Notes: a model not told the origin generated them from the sequence alone. A stretch of DNA of 64,000 nucleotides from Podospora pseudocomata (GCF_035222375.1 NC_085887.1:1029501-1093500), one strand, 5' to 3'. Positions 45,327-57,056 are shown, numbered from the stretch's first letter. Numbers and translations are program-made.

Positions 45327-45485
45327 TCACCCATCATTCGCCATCATCGCGCGTGCAATAAGTCTTCCCTCGGCGCGTTCATCCTCGTCGTAGATGCTGA
45401 GGCCGTAGGCCATAAGAAACTTGAACTCGCCGTCGAAATGGACTCGAAGCCATTGCTTCTCTTCCGCTGTATAAGGAGGCACCAT
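45327..45485 (-). CDS. 52-aa conserved small fungal protein
   Basis: An ATG in context ATTCATCAAATCACGATGG-like (start at 45485) opens a 52-aa protein reading MVPPYTAEEKQWLRVHFDGE, then FKFLMAYGLSIYDEDERAEG and RLIARAMMANDG. The pattern PPYT-EEK-WL---F-GE--FL--YGLSIY-E-DR-EGR-IARA-M is one I recall as a recurrent fungal module, found alone or at the C-terminus of larger hypothetical proteins, some of them with a retropepsin-like domain. The upstream open sequence is C/T-rich and looks like a leader. The function is unknown. Its neighbour downstream on the same strand is the retropepsin-like fossil. Confidence 0.6.
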   Translation of the reverse strand: MVPPYTAEEKQWLRVHFDGEFKFLMAYGLSIYDEDERAEGRLIARAMMANDG

Positions 45486-45986
45486 CGTGATTTGATGAAT
45501 AGTTGCAGATTGTAGCTTGGAGTGACGTGGTCGATCTGGTGTTTGGGGCGATGGGTGGTTGTCGAAGTGACACAACGAACTGAGCAAAAGGTGAGTTGAA
45601 CTGGGGAAAAACCGAGCAACCACGAGCCGGGGCGACGAAAAGAAGGTGAGCTTCGCGCCTGGAACCGCACCACCGGTGGATCCCACAACAATTGTCTCAG
45701 TTGACTCGACGAAAATGCATCAAAATCGCCGAATCCGAGTCAGGTACCCCACGGTGGCTTGTTATAAACTGCCGCATGCGGCTTGTGGGTGGTGGAAGGC
45801 GGGGAATGGCGCCAGCCACCACCGAGATAGCTCGTCAGACACGGGGGGCCGGCGGATATAGCGAATGTATGTCGGCTCCCAAGCCCGTATCATGCAGAAT
45901 GCAGCTGCAGCTACGATGCTGGGACCGAGTGCGAGTGTTCCAAGACAGTGACGGGGCCGAGGGCATCCATATGTCTGAAAAAAAAA

Positions 45987-46020
45987 GTGTGTGTCTGTGT
46001 GTGTGTGTGTGTGTGTTGTG
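45987..46020. repeat. (GT)n microsatellite
   Basis: About sixteen GT units with one CT interruption, preceded by an A run. It lies just downstream of the stop of the 144-aa minus-strand gene, inside its probable 3' untranslated region. Confidence 0.9.
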
Positions 46021-46038
46021 CCTTCGAGGTCGAGGCGC

Positions 46039-46473
46039 TCACATCATCTGAAAGAAATCCAGTCGCTCCTGTTCTTCTCTCTCGGCCTGCCTCTTCTTTT
46101 CTTCCTCGGCCCTTCGTCTTCTGGCTACTTCGGGGTCTCCGGCCTCCTCCTCCTTGAGTCTCGCTTCCTCGAACGGTAAAAGTGAAGATGCCTGGTTTGC
46201 TGTCAATGAATCTGTCCATCTAGGATCCGCTGGTGTGGAATACGCCGAGTAGGCTGGGTTGACATCCCGACGAATGGGAACACCACGAGCCGAAGGGGGG
46301 ATGGGAAGGGGTCCTGGTACCTCGGTGGCGATGGAAGCGTGTTTCTCATCATAGGTTGCCGTTGAACGGGAACTGTCTCTGGATGTAGTGTGGACCCCCT
46401 TGGCATGGGTAACGACTGGCTTCGGAGCTGGGCCCTTCTTCCTCCAGATCTTGAGAGTGCTGAGACAACCCAT
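46039..46473 (-). CDS. 144-aa protein with N-myristoylation-type start and charged C-terminal helix
   Basis: The ATG at 46473 gives MGCLSTLKIWRKKGP, a plausible N-myristoylation (MG) and palmitoylation (C3) signal followed by basic residues, so the protein is likely membrane-tethered. The middle is polar and probably disordered. The C-terminal part (about residues 105-144) is a charged helix: LPFEEARLKEEEAGDPEVAR, then RRRAEEEKKRQAEREEQERL and DFFQMM. An in-frame ATG 81 bases upstream exists, but the MGC start is favoured by the lipidation pattern. No family recognised. Expression is not evident from sequence, but the codon pattern and coherent helix support a real gene. Confidence 0.6.
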   Translation of the reverse strand: MGCLSTLKIWRKKGPAPKPVVTHAKGVHTTSRDSSRSTATYDEKHASIATEVPGPLPIPPSARGVPIRRDVNPAYSAYSTPADPRWTDSLTANQASSLLPFEEARLKEEEAGDPEVARRRRAEEEKKRQAEREEQERLDFFQMM

Positions 46474-47998
46474 CTTGGTGGTTTTGTGGGATGTAAGAGT
46501 TGGGAGGTTTTGATTCTTGGCCAAAGCTTTGCCGACAATGGTCGAGATGTCCAAGGACGTCAGGGTCAGGGGAGCTCGAGGTGGCGAAAGATGGATGGGA
46601 GCTCGAGAGCACCGGATCTCTCACATGTTTGGGAAACGTGGAGCTTTAAAACAAACCAGCGTTTGGCCCAGGCGGCGTTTGCTTGATGCAGTGACATGGC
46701 TCATGTCTCCATTCCTGGCGTGGAATGGTTGGAATGCTACCAAGGGCTGTCTCCATTTGGGTAGGTTCCGATGGTACCATAAGCCACAATGGGGATAGCG
46801 CCATAGCACAGCCCTAGCGATATTCTTGAACGCGGGGAAGGTCTCCACAGCTAGTGGTGCTGCGAACCCTGCAGAGAACCGGTTCCACTGTTCTGGGCGT
46901 CTGGGCCTTTGAGCCACCAATTTCCAGTGTGGTGAGAAACTGTGAACAGCTTCAGGGCGCTTGTTGACCAATCAACACATCAATTCCAAGCGGACTGTCT
47001 CTTCCAAATAAACAACAATGCCTTTCATCAGCCTCATTCCAGCCCAGCCAAGCAACGCCAGGCAAACATTCCGGACCAGCATCGGACTCCCACACAGAGC
47101 ACCGCCGTCCGGAGCACCTGGGCAGCGCTTACACAAAGTCCGCAATAGTGGGGTCCCGTCGTCAGCAACTGGCGAGGCGGCGCGGAAACGGCACGACTAG
47201 CGCATGCAGCACATCAATGTTAGACTTGACCTTCCTCTTTTCGAGCTGGGCTTCTGAATCATAGAAGACTAGAGCCCGATTCCTGTCTTTGATCTCTCAA
47301 AAGTCACGCTCTCCTTCACCAAGAATTGGCAATTTCAGGTCTTCATCATTTGCAACCTGGTGATCCATTGGCCGGTGATTGACCAAGGAGATGGTCCGTG
47401 GCTATCCTAGTGGCTGATGGCAGCTGACCGCGTGTAATTTGCCTTACCCTGACCCTAGCTCACAACCTGGGAATAGCGTCCGTCTGGGTTCTCATAGGCT
47501 CTGGAGATCTTCAAACCCCTGAGAACCCTGATGGGCGGGCCCCGCTGTGGATATCAAACGGCAGCCAAGCGGGAGCTTTGAAGATCAGGGAAAAACAAGA
47601 TCAACAGTGGTGATCTCACAGGAAGAGTGCTGACGTTGGTGGAATTCACCGCTTCAGCTCAGCCAGCCACAAAGTCATGCATAGTGCAGTCATACCCAGA
47701 AGTCGAAAACCACGCATTTTCTGTTGGTGATGAGTTGATGCTGCTGTTGGTTCACCATAGAACCTCACTGCCTGAAATGTGAAGGTCATCGCATTCAAAA
47801 GAGGTATCTTTTTTCGACGGTCGAATAAGGTATGGGATATCATGTGTCAACCGTGTCGCCAAGAAGAAGAATCCAACTCTGGCAAAATAAAGCTTCTTTC
47901 ACCTCAACCAAACAACATACCTACTGTAAACCAACGACATGCCTACCAAAGTTCCAACGCTGTTACCAATGCAACATGGTGTGATATCCCATGCAGAT
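46474..47998. other. Spacer
   Basis: The left end is the promoter of the 144-aa gene. No other supported gene, RNA gene or repeat was seen. Confidence 0.4.
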
Positions 47999-48496
47999 TT
48001 ACCACAGTTCCGGGACTGTTCTACTTGAAAGGACGCATGGGTTATTGCGCCGTGGGAACTGCTGGTTCGGCTGCATTTGTGAATCGCAAGATATCACCCT
48101 TCCAAGGAAAACAACATTGATCACGGTGTTTTTATCAATCTTTGCGGCATAGACCGGTGTGCTGAATCCCTCGCCGGAATTGCTGTTGAGGGAGCTGCCC
48201 GAGATTCCTGCTGCTGAAGTTTGGTTCCGGTGCCATTTGGCAAGAGTGAATCCCGGCTCCCAACATCTTGTTGGTAGCAGTGCATTCATGTAGGAACCTC
48301 TTATCAAGCTTGTGAATAAAATCATTGGACGGGACTGAATGGGTGCCCCGAGATTGGTTATGTTGGGGAGTTGGAAATGCAAGTCACGTTCACAGTCAAC
48401 TGGAACCTGAAAGCCTCCGGGTACGTTCAAGAGATCTCCAAATATCTCAACAGAACAAGGCAAATGCCACAGCTTGAAGGTATACGAGCGTGTCAT
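47999..48496 (-). other. Single 165-codon open frame, unrecognised
   Basis: From an ATG at 48496 one minus-strand frame stays open for 165 codons: VPGGFQVPVDCERDLHFQLP, later SLIRGSYMNALLPTRCWEPG and NTVINVVFLGRVISC. Codon use is less GC3-rich than in confirmed genes of the window. No signal peptide or domain recognised. It may be a relic, a terminal exon or chance. Confidence 0.25.
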
Positions 48497-50904
48497 GATA
48501 CAGACTTGAGATTCCCATCGCCGTGGTACTGCCCAAATAAAAAGAAGACGAAATGGGACACACTGCCTGCCGTGACTTGGTAATCAAACGTCGCACTCCT
48601 GCCCTGTGTGATACCCCAGCACCGGTTTTTTCAACATCATAAAACACGCGAAGGCACATGAAATGGACCAGAAAGGCAACAGAGCTGCTACGTAGTAGGT
48701 ATTAGTGCCGGATCACCAACCCATTCCTTGTCTCGGGGATAGAAGGCACTGCACTGGACAGTGTCTGGCATCGTTCGATCCCCCAGGCCACCACTACCCG
48801 AAGACGAGGTGACAGATGCAGACTTGGAAAGGGAAGGCAGTCTGCGCCTGTTCTTCTTCACATCATCTTGACACTCTCTTTCCTTTCCTTCCAGGATCTT
48901 CTGTCGCTCGGCTCTGTCTCCTGCAATTTCCTACCCTTCTACACCAGTTTACTGGTTCAAAAAAGCAATTTCCCCAACACCTCCATTCCTGTCCTTCCTG
49001 AACATGTTCTTCTTCAATGACTTGAGACCGTGGCGAAGAATCGTCTCCTCCAACTCTCTTGTTTCCAGCCTCAAACATGGCAGCCCTTGCCAGTCAGTTC
49101 CTCCGACGTCGAGAACACTTCATTGTCCTCGGCAATCATTCGCCAATCCTACTACCGTGACCTCGACAAGGGTCTGAGTGTCCTCCTGGTAGCTTTACAT
49201 ACCAGCAAACATGTTAGTGCACCGTTCCTGCAGTGGGCTGAAGATGGTAGCTGACAGTTGGTTCCCAATTAGACACCTGACACATGGCCATCCCTCTTCC
49301 CTTCATGCTTCGTTCGCTGCCACAGAGGCTTCCATCTTCAGACATGCCGATTCCCCTTTGCCTCTGATCACTTCAGGTGGAGCACTACGGGGCTTTGCAC
49401 TGCAGTTCGCAACGCTCCTTGACCTGGGATCGAGCAGCTACAAGGCTTTGCCATCGTTTGGCAGGAACTGTGCTTTGTGTCATACCAAAAGGACGTCCTT
49501 GGCACGGGGCCAAGGCAAGGGGGTATATCTTCACATTTTGCTCTCTTTTTGGTGCGTCTGTTCTTCCCAACCCATCATGCAATGGGGAAGGACTCGATCT
49601 TCAAAGCGGAGGCTGACCATCAGGCTTCCAATACAGACCTCCAAAGAAGCCCATTGCCACACGATCTGCCCTAGGTCAAGTGTGTGCCATCTCTGTTCTC
49701 AGCGAGTCCGAAGCCATCTGGCGTGCATTCTCCTGCACACTTGCGAGCGTTTCCCTGCATTGCCGTCGCTGGAGACGTCTAGCATCCAAGTCATGGCGAT
49801 GCGATATGTGAACTCGACTTCATCTGCCTGCATGCATGCCTCGGTAAGTACCACCTGCCTCGCTATCCAGGGTGCGATGGGCATGAGAAGCTTTGCATTT
49901 TGCCCCGACGGGTTAACAAGCCCAACAATTGCCCTCGAAGCCAACCGCCTCTGATTAAGGCACAAGCACCTGCCCACCCTTGCGCTCGCACAAGACATAC
50001 CTTCACAAGGGGCCTCTTTTGGGGACCGAGGGCTTCCCATCGTGGATTTGTCATTCAAGATGGGTCGCTGATGACCACAGCGCCTGCCTCTTTTGCCAAG
50101 TGCGTCGTCGGCCACCGCATAGGCATTCCGTCTCAGGTATCTCCCCGGTGTTAGGTCGACAGCTTCTGTCTTCTTCATCATACCACGCCAGGTTTTCGAG
50201 GCGGCGGGCAAGCAGTCGAGATGTCTGTAACCATCAAAGTTGACCACAGCAGCCACCATGGCTCCCTCCTTGGAGAGTTAGCCGGCACCCGAAGAAGAGG
50301 CTCCAGCGCGATGTCTGGACCGCAAGAGCTTCGCCAGTTGCTTGGTGCCTGGGTGGCACGTTGTGATAGCCCCGCGAGGGGGCTACTGTTGGGTACCGCA
50401 CACGGACAAAATAATGGAGACTGCTACAGGTCGTTGGTGGTACGGCCTGGGGTGTTGGGATGACTGCATGGTTCTCCAGATCCAGCACGACCAGCACGTT
50501 ACCTGTGCGCGCGAGCGAGCGAGTGAGATAGGGAGAGGCTCAAGTTTGTGGTGGTGTGGAGCCGTTGAGAAAGCCTTGGGCTTGCTGTGTTCGGGTGCCT
50601 CTTCGGTTAAGGAATAGTGTTATTAACATAGTTAGTGACATTTTGGGGTCTCATGCCTGTGTGTCTATGCTTGCTGTGGAAGTGGTGATGAGCTGACCAT
50701 CCAAAATGCCAACAATTCTCGTTGTCGTGTTGTCTTCAGCTGTATGGAACCATTGCACCATCACTCTACCAGTCGCTGGGATCATGGAGTCCCTCCTTCA
50801 AGTCTTCAATGTCATCATTTATGTACCATCGTTCCAACGTAAATACATTTCTCTTCTGTCCTTTGGCCCCCCAGCCGTCCTGCAACCCCGGCTTCTTGCT
50901 GTCT
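48497..50904. other. Gene-poor region with overlapping long open frames
   Basis: Open frames of up to about 245 codons occur on both strands at 49.2-50.3 kb but overlap one another and show no motif, start context or coding bias, so none is called. The 3' end of the acyltransferase gene lies at the right. Confidence 0.35.
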
Positions 50905-53626
50905 TTACAAATGCGCCCTCCCCTCCAACGTCCTCCTCTTCTTCTTCTCCCTCTGACTCCTCTCCAGCACCCTCTCCTCCTCCGCACTCAACCTAGCCGG
51001 CGCATTCAACCCCTTGGCCTTCTTCCCCCCATCCACCCCCCTCACGGCCTCCTCCCACAGCTTCTGCCCCAGCTCATCCGTCAACCGGATCACTCGTGTA
51101 CTCACCGTCGCCCCATCCCGTCTGTTCTTCCCCTCCCTCCTGCTCGAAGCAATCTTTTCGGTAAAGTCCCACAGCTTCCCCGAGGCGGTCAAGTTACCCG
51201 TCACCTCATCCCTCCTCGGCCTCCACTCGGGCGACACCCGGAGCCTCGGGGGGATCCTCGAGTCTTTAGACCTGACCACCTGGATGATCCCCTCCTCCTC
51301 AAACCGCTGGTACGAGTTCTTGAGCGTTTCCTTGTTTACGGCTTCAAAGTAGGAGAGGTCGCCTTGGTGGTAGAGGGTTTTGCCCAACTGTTGAACAAAT
51401 GTTAGCAAGCTGGTGGGAGGAGAAGGGGGGAGGGGGGGAAACATGCAAACTGAGCCGAATCCTGCGCCCGGGAGACTTGGATCCAGACGTCATCTTTTTG
51501 TCCCAGGGGTGGCGTCAAACCCATCAGCGAGACGGCTGCCAACCAAGAGGCTTCGATAAACGGCCAGATGAGGAAGCAGTAAAAGTCGTAATTCTCTCGG
51601 CCGGCTGCGCGCTCCGCGTCGGAGAGGCCGATCTTGGTTATGTTCCGCTGCTCGTCACGCTCAATCATGATGATGTTGTCCGCCTCAAGGCCGGCGAGGG
51701 TGCGCTCGAGGTTCACCTGGAGGCCTTCGCCGCTGTAAATAAACTCGCCGCGGAAGAGGGAGGAGAGGAAGAGGACTTGGTCGCGGAGCTCCTTGTAGGG
51801 TATATCCTGGATGGCCGGGCCACCCCCCTGCTTGACCTTTGTGTAGAGCGCTGCTGCGACCAAGGCTTCCGAAATAAAAAGGTGGATGGTCATGTTGCGG
51901 TAAAAGGAGAGCTGGAAGCGGTCGACGGCGTAGTAGGTCGGTTCGGCGAGGCCTTCGACCACGCCGACGAGGTCTTTCCCGAGGACTTCGAGCCCGCGCT
52001 CGATGACGTCCGAGAGGGGGAGGTTGCCAAAGTGGGCGACGCGGCCGCCTTTGGCCCTGACCCTTTCCGTGAGCCACTCCACCCGGCGGATGAGTTCGGC
52101 CCGGCCGACGCCGCGGCCTCGGAGGGTGAGGAGGACGGTGCCGATGAGGGCGGTGGGCATGACGACCGAGACGTCGTTGATGTCTGCCAGGACCTTGTAA
52201 CCAAGCGTTCGAAGCAGTTTTTGCCTGACGACCTGATTCTTGGTGTCTGTCCAATCGACGTGGATAGCAGACGGGACCTTGCTCAGCCTGCTAATCTGGT
52301 CATCGATGAACCCCCTTAAACTCCACGGCTCATGAAACCTCACATCCACCCTCCCCAGCCTCAAGCTCAGCACATTCGACCCCCCGGACAAGAAATCCGC
52401 CAAGTTCTCCTTCTTCTTGGGCACGCCAAGCAACTCGGTGACATAGCCCTCCGTCTCGATAACCTTGTCATACTGCGTCGAAACCGGACAGATGATCGCA
52501 TCCTCGACCCTCCCACTCAGCAAGCTATCCAACACAAAGCTCAAGATCCCAAACTTTGGCGGCAGCAGTTTCCCCGTCCTCGACCGCCCCCCCTCGATAA
52601 AACACTCCAGATTATACCCCCCCTGCAACAAGACATCAATATACGCCTGCACCAGCGTCGTATAAAGCTGATCATCCCCAAAGCTCCTCCTGATATACAT
52701 GGCCCCCGCATGCTGCAAGAAGCTGCCCACCAGGGGAAAGTTCAGATTATCCCCCGCCACCACCACCGGCAGCGCCAGCCCCAGCCGATAACACAGCAAC
52801 TGCTGCGCAACATAATCCACATGCGACCTGTGACACGGCAGGAAAATAATACTCTGTTTCTTCTTCTCCGCCTCCTCGGCCACATTCCTCAGCCTCAACA
52901 CCTCCTCGCTAGAGACGTGGATGCCCTGGTGGTACGCCCTCAGCAACAACTGCGTGACGAGGTAGTACGCCCCGCGGATGAAAGTCTTGCTCTCAAACTT
53001 GCAAATCATGTTATCCGTCAGGTGCTCGGCGACTTCTTGTAAGCCTTGGACCAACTCGGCGCGTCTCTTGGCTTTTCTGATCTCGTATTCCCTGCCTGAA
53101 CTTGGGGGTGGGAGGAGGCCTTGTTTTTCCTCTACCGAAATGCGCAGGTCGGCGAGCTGGGCGATTTTGGTTTGGAGGACGGTGGCGGACATGACTTGGG
53201 TTTTGATGTGCTCGGAGAAGCCGTTGTAGAAGATTGGCTGGCCGATCACGTCGTCGTAGGCGCGCCAGCCTGTTCCGGACACGTAGAGGGAGACATCGCG
53301 GAGGAAGCTGGACCAGGAGGGGTCAGTGCTTGGGGAGGGAAGGAAGGAGATTGCCGAGGGGGATGGGGTGGGGAGGTCGGACATGGTTGGTTGGTGATGA
53401 TGGCCGTGGTGAAGAGGGAGAAGAACGGGGAAGAGGGAAAAGGGAAAGACAAGGCGTACCGTAACGGCTCGGAGCGGAAGCGGGCTACGTTCTTCATCAA
53501 CGCCTCGTCTTTTTCATCTTTGTCTTTGGGGGGCTCGACGAATCCACTTGGTTGAAGTGTAATTCTGTCGCCGAGGATGCGCAGGTCTGGGGCCGAGTCG
53601 TGGCGGTCGCGGTCGTCGGGGGCCAT
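50905..53626 (-). CDS. PlsB/GNPAT-family glycerol-3-phosphate or dihydroxyacetone-phosphate acyltransferase
   Basis: About 835 aa in three exons: 53626..53460, 53307..about 51450 and 51387..50905. Intron 1 (152 bp) runs GTACGC..CAG and joins SEPLR to FLRDVSLYVSGTGW. The four acyltransferase blocks are clear: the catalytic HRSHVD (H-X4-D, about residues 215-220), GAMYIRRSF (about 257), FIEGGRSRTGK (about 292) and ICPVSTQYDKV (about 325). This is the large acyltransferase type of bacterial PlsB, mitochondrial GPAT and peroxisomal GNPAT, which acylates position 1 of glycerol-3-phosphate or DHAP at the start of phospholipid and ether-lipid synthesis; the substrate and organelle are not certain. 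The second splice junction is odd (see findings). Exon 3 encodes the LGKTLYHQGDLSYFEAVN block and a basic tail. It is divergent from the POP4 gene. Confidence 0.9.
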
Positions 53627-54384
53627 TTTCGGTGAGAGTATCGGTGTTCTAGGGATAAAGTTGTCTTTCGCGCGCTTGTGGTTGGTGTATGGGAGGTGTA
53701 AGTGGCGTTCTTGAAGGAGGGATGTTCGAATCGCGGGACAGCGGGACACAAGACTATCTCTCTAGAGCTATCTTTCACACGGAAACGCTTTTCCTTGTTG
53801 TCAAAACAGAGGAATTGGGTTTCGATTCGGACTGAGAGAAGAGACGGCGCAAAAGATTAAGATGTTCAAGAGAGGTGGATCAGCTTTGATATGACTTCAT
53901 CCACCGTCACTTGTCAACAGCAACAACAGAAGCACGTGAAGAAAGCCAGCAAAAACAAGAGATTCACGGGGACGACAGACACTTTCCAGGTTGGAATATG
54001 CCGTTGCTTCCCGAGGCAGGGCACATGTGGCACAGTGGCACACACACTGAGTGTCCAAAGCCTGGCCTGGAGCTCGGAAGGGCGCCCGGCAGGGGATCCA
54101 GGCTCAAGGTGCTTTAGCGGGGACGCCGCTTGTTTCCCCGGTGGGGAGGGAGGGGGAGGTAAAGTTGGGGAAGAGGGGCCGAAGCAGCGAATAAGCGAGC
54201 TGTGATTGGCTCACATGATGAATTCTCCAGCACCCAAGCTTTTGGCGTGAAGTGCCCGAGCTGCCCCAATTGGAGCTCCACGCAAAAAAAAAGTCATCCA
54301 CTGTCACAATCGCATTCTCCAACCCAAGAATTGCAATTGCATCACCATCCATCCACTGCGACACATACATCCAGTCGCATCACT
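53627..54384. promoter_or_regulatory. Divergent promoter region of acyltransferase and POP4 genes
   Basis: A 758-bp gap between two ATGs pointing away from each other, with no supported coding sequence. The right part is C/A-rich, as in leaders. No TATA box was found on either side, which fits constitutive housekeeping promoters. Confidence 0.55.
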
Positions 54385-55089
54385 ATGATAGTCCCAACGA
54401 AAAAGGACCACCAGTCCATAGCAGCCGACCTCCTCAACCGCGCCTTCGAGCCAGAAGAAGCAACCAAGATCCTCACCGAGAAAGTCATCCAGCGACCTCT
54501 CTTCCTCTGCCCGACCTCCCCCCCTCCGGCCGATGCCCGTCGCGCCCGACATCTCGCGGCGAAAAGAGCGAAAGAACAACGCCGAGCAAAGGCACTCAAA
54601 CCCAAGCCCGTCTCAGCCACCCAGCGAAAAAAGCAAGGCCTCTACCAAATCCCAAAAGAAGGACAGAAATACGCCCTCTTCGAACCGCTACATAACTTAT
54701 GGCTAGGCTACATTCGAGAAATCCTCGGAAGCGAAGTCTACACCGGAGGAGAAGCCGCCGCTGCTAAGCTCGCCAGCGCTGACTTCCATGGCGCCGGGGT
54801 CGAGGTGGTGAGAAGTGGGTGCGTCAGTCGGGTTGGCATCAAGGGGATTGTGGTCAAGGACGGGAAGTTTGCGTTTGAGATGATAACGGTGAAGAACAAG
54901 GTCAAGGTGGTGCCGAAGGAGGGGACGATTTTTCGAGTCGAGGTGCCGGTGCCGGTGATTATCAAGACGGGAGAAGAAGAGAAAAAGGAGTCGAGAATGG
55001 TGTTTGAGCTTCATGGGGATCAGTTCCAGTTTCGATCGGCGGATAGGGCGACGAGGAAGTTTAGGGCGCACTTTTCAAAGACGCTTTAG
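54385..55089 (+). CDS. POP4: RNase P/RNase MRP subunit Pop4 (p29 family)
   Basis: A 234-aa intronless protein. The ATG at 54385 opens MIVPTKKDHQSIAADLLNRA; the frame is open upstream but leader-like. An N-terminal helical part is followed by a basic linker (RRARHLAAKRAKEQRRAKAL) and the conserved p29 domain at about residues 95-228, with FEPLHNLWLGYIREIL, KLASADFHGAGVEVVRSGCV and GIKGIVVKDGKFAFEMITVK, and ending in FRSADRATRKFRAHF. The family is the nuclear RNA-binding protein Pop4/Rpp29 of RNase P (tRNA 5' processing) and RNase MRP (rRNA processing); the fold is Sm-like. Its length is slightly below the yeast protein (279 aa). All landmark blocks are present. Confidence 0.9.
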   Translation: MIVPTKKDHQSIAADLLNRAFEPEEATKILTEKVIQRPLFLCPTSPPPADARRARHLAAKRAKEQRRAKALKPKPVSATQRKKQGLYQIPKEGQKYALFEPLHNLWLGYIREILGSEVYTGGEAAAAKLASADFHGAGVEVVRSGCVSRVGIKGIVVKDGKFAFEMITVKNKVKVVPKEGTIFRVEVPVPVIIKTGEEEKKESRMVFELHGDQFQFRSADRATRKFRAHFSKTL

Positions 55090-56087
55090 GTTTTGGGAGA
55101 GGACTGTGATCGTGTGGGTTAAACACGATTACATTCTGGCTATGGATGGCCTGGCGTTCTAAAGGCCTGTTAGGAGATGTATCTATATATCCCAGCCTCT
55201 AGTACTAAAGGTGTGTCTCTCCTTTCATTCATCTCAAGCCGTTATAATCTTACACATCAACTACAGTCAAGGAGATGATGAGACGCTGTCACCGCACACA
55301 GTTATCTCTCACATAGTCTGCGGTCGGCCAGATGGGCTCAGCAAGAGGGAGGGTGGAGAGGCAGGGTTTTTAACAAGAAACCAGGCCATGCTGTCTACCT
55401 AGTCGAGACTGAGGAGCAGATGCATAATGTTTGCGACCACAACAGTTTCGACACCCAGCAGTAGCAGTCAGGGGAAAGCAAAGACCATCTTGGTAAAGCT
55501 TTCTTCACCACGACCAGGCACATCAACCCGCCAGCAAGCAAGCGAGGATGGCGATGGTGAATGGCGAAAGCTGGTCGACAAGAACGGTCCAGTCTCATCC
55601 GCGCTGTGGCGCTCTTCGATCCGACTGCGCCGCGTTGTACAAGACCGACAAAGCACTGGGGTTTGACACAGCAAGATGTGCTGTGGCGTTGAAAATAAAG
55701 CTTGGGTCGCGGGTAGGGTCACCGACGGTCGAGGCCCCGGCAATGGGGTGAGGATCATGGATTGGATTGATGGGTTTGGAGACATTTTGCGAGTTTGATG
55801 TGCGAGAGAATTTATACGCGTCTCCTGGTTGTTTGGGGAGGCAGAATGGGGAGGATGAGTATAGATGGGTATATCTAGACTGCCCACCGCCGGCGTTTGG
55901 GGGGGGGGGGTCTGATTTTGATTTGGTTCACTCACTCAACACGCGCTCATTTTCTCATTCTCTCGCAGTCGGTTATCAACTCCAACTCGCAGCTGGTCTG
56001 CCATTCTATCGTTTTTTTTGGTTTTTTTTTTCTTTATTCGGCTCTTTCACCGGCTATTCACTTGATACTTACCATCTATCCGCCCAA
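55090..56087. other. Spacer and promoter of the next secreted protein
   Basis: No supported gene. A G run lies near 55902-55910. The last 80 bp before 56088 form a T-rich leader (TTTTTTTTGG and similar). Confidence 0.45.
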
Positions 56088-56669
56088 ATGAAGTTCTCCC
56101 CAACCCTCCTCTTGCTGTCAGCGACCTCCCCCCTCGCATTGGCTATCGCCTCCCCCCAAGACAACCCCGCCGTCCCTGCCCCCTCTGGCTCTGGTACTCC
56201 TGTCCTGCGTCGCTCTGGCGCGGGTGACACGGCAGTCAACGCCCGCCAGCGTCGCGCTATGCTTCGAATGCGGCAACCGGGGACGGCTGATGATGAGGCT
56301 GTCGCTTACACGACTGAGGCAGCAGCGCCTGCCAGTACTACCGAACCCCCAGCTGAGGAGGATGTGACCGAGGAGGAAGAATGTGTAGATGTTGAAGTCC
56401 CGGATCTTGCGAACGGCACGCTGCCTCTCAATGGGACAGAAGGAGGGAACGGGACGGCGAACGGGACGACGTTGTCGGAGCAGGAGTTGAAGGTCAAGAG
56501 GATGGTCAAGGTCAAGCTGCCGGATTATAGACGGGATGGGGAGGGGGTCAAGGAGAGGGATACTGAGGCTGAGCTGGGGGTAAGTTATCACCTGGTAGAC
56601 GAATGAAGATCGAGAGCTGACGAGATGAAATAGTTGACTGCTTCGATTGCCAAGCTGCTGAGGTGGTAG
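56088..56669 (+). CDS. Secreted, Glu/Gly-rich small protein
   Basis: Exon 1 is 56088..56579 and exon 2 56634..56669, with a 54-bp intron (GTAAGT..TAG, GCTGAC branch) giving 175 aa. The signal peptide is MKFSPTLLLLSATSPLALAI. The mature protein starts with a proline/serine-rich stretch (PAVPAPSGSG) and has an acidic, Thr/Ala-rich middle (PPAEEDVTEEEECVDVEVPD), several NGT/NGTE sequons and a basic amphipathic segment (ELKVKRMVKVKLPDYRRDGE). It ends TASIAKLLRW if the intron is removed; reading through instead adds eight different residues. No family recognised; a cell-wall or effector-like role is only a guess. Confidence 0.65.
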
Positions 56670-56840
56670 ATACTCTACGACCCGGTTTTGGGGTCGTGAT
56701 TGTACGATAGGGACGACAGCATGTCTGGATATCGGCATACAGGACGGTGGCACTGAAGGATGCAATATGGTTGCATGGAAAGGAGTCTTGCACATGGATT
56801 TGTCCTCACCTAGACCCGTAAAAAGCAACGCTGGTCGTAA

Positions 56841-56895
56841 CAAAAAAGAAAAAAAAAAGAAAAAAAAGAAAAAAAAGAGAAAAAAAAGAAAAAGA
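56841..56895. repeat. A-rich microsatellite
   Basis: Runs of six to nine A separated by single G over about 55 bp. Confidence 0.85.
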
Positions 56896-57056
56896 ACCAA
56901 AAGCCTAGAAATCGTACATCTATCTCCATCTCTATCGTGAAAATGTCTCGCTTCGCTGTCTATTTCCCCGCCCCCGCTGTAAGCTCCAAACTCCCTACTC
57001 CAACCTGTGTGCCAAAAGACAAAAAATGATGCCCACCCAATATTTTCTTCTCTGCC

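Noticed and set aside
48690-48800. A TTCGATCCCCC segment resembling a tRNA T-loop
   Set aside because: No matching acceptor stem, D-loop or anticodon arm can be placed at the right distance.
49211-49954. A 247-codon open frame on the plus strand
   Set aside because: Long frames are also open on the minus strand over the same DNA; codon choice is unbiased, no domain, no start context. Chance openness of GC-balanced DNA is likelier.
50905-55089. Acyltransferase and POP4 as functionally linked through a shared promoter
   Set aside because: Head-to-head arrangement is common in compact fungal genomes and lipid synthesis has no known link with RNase P; no shared motif was found.
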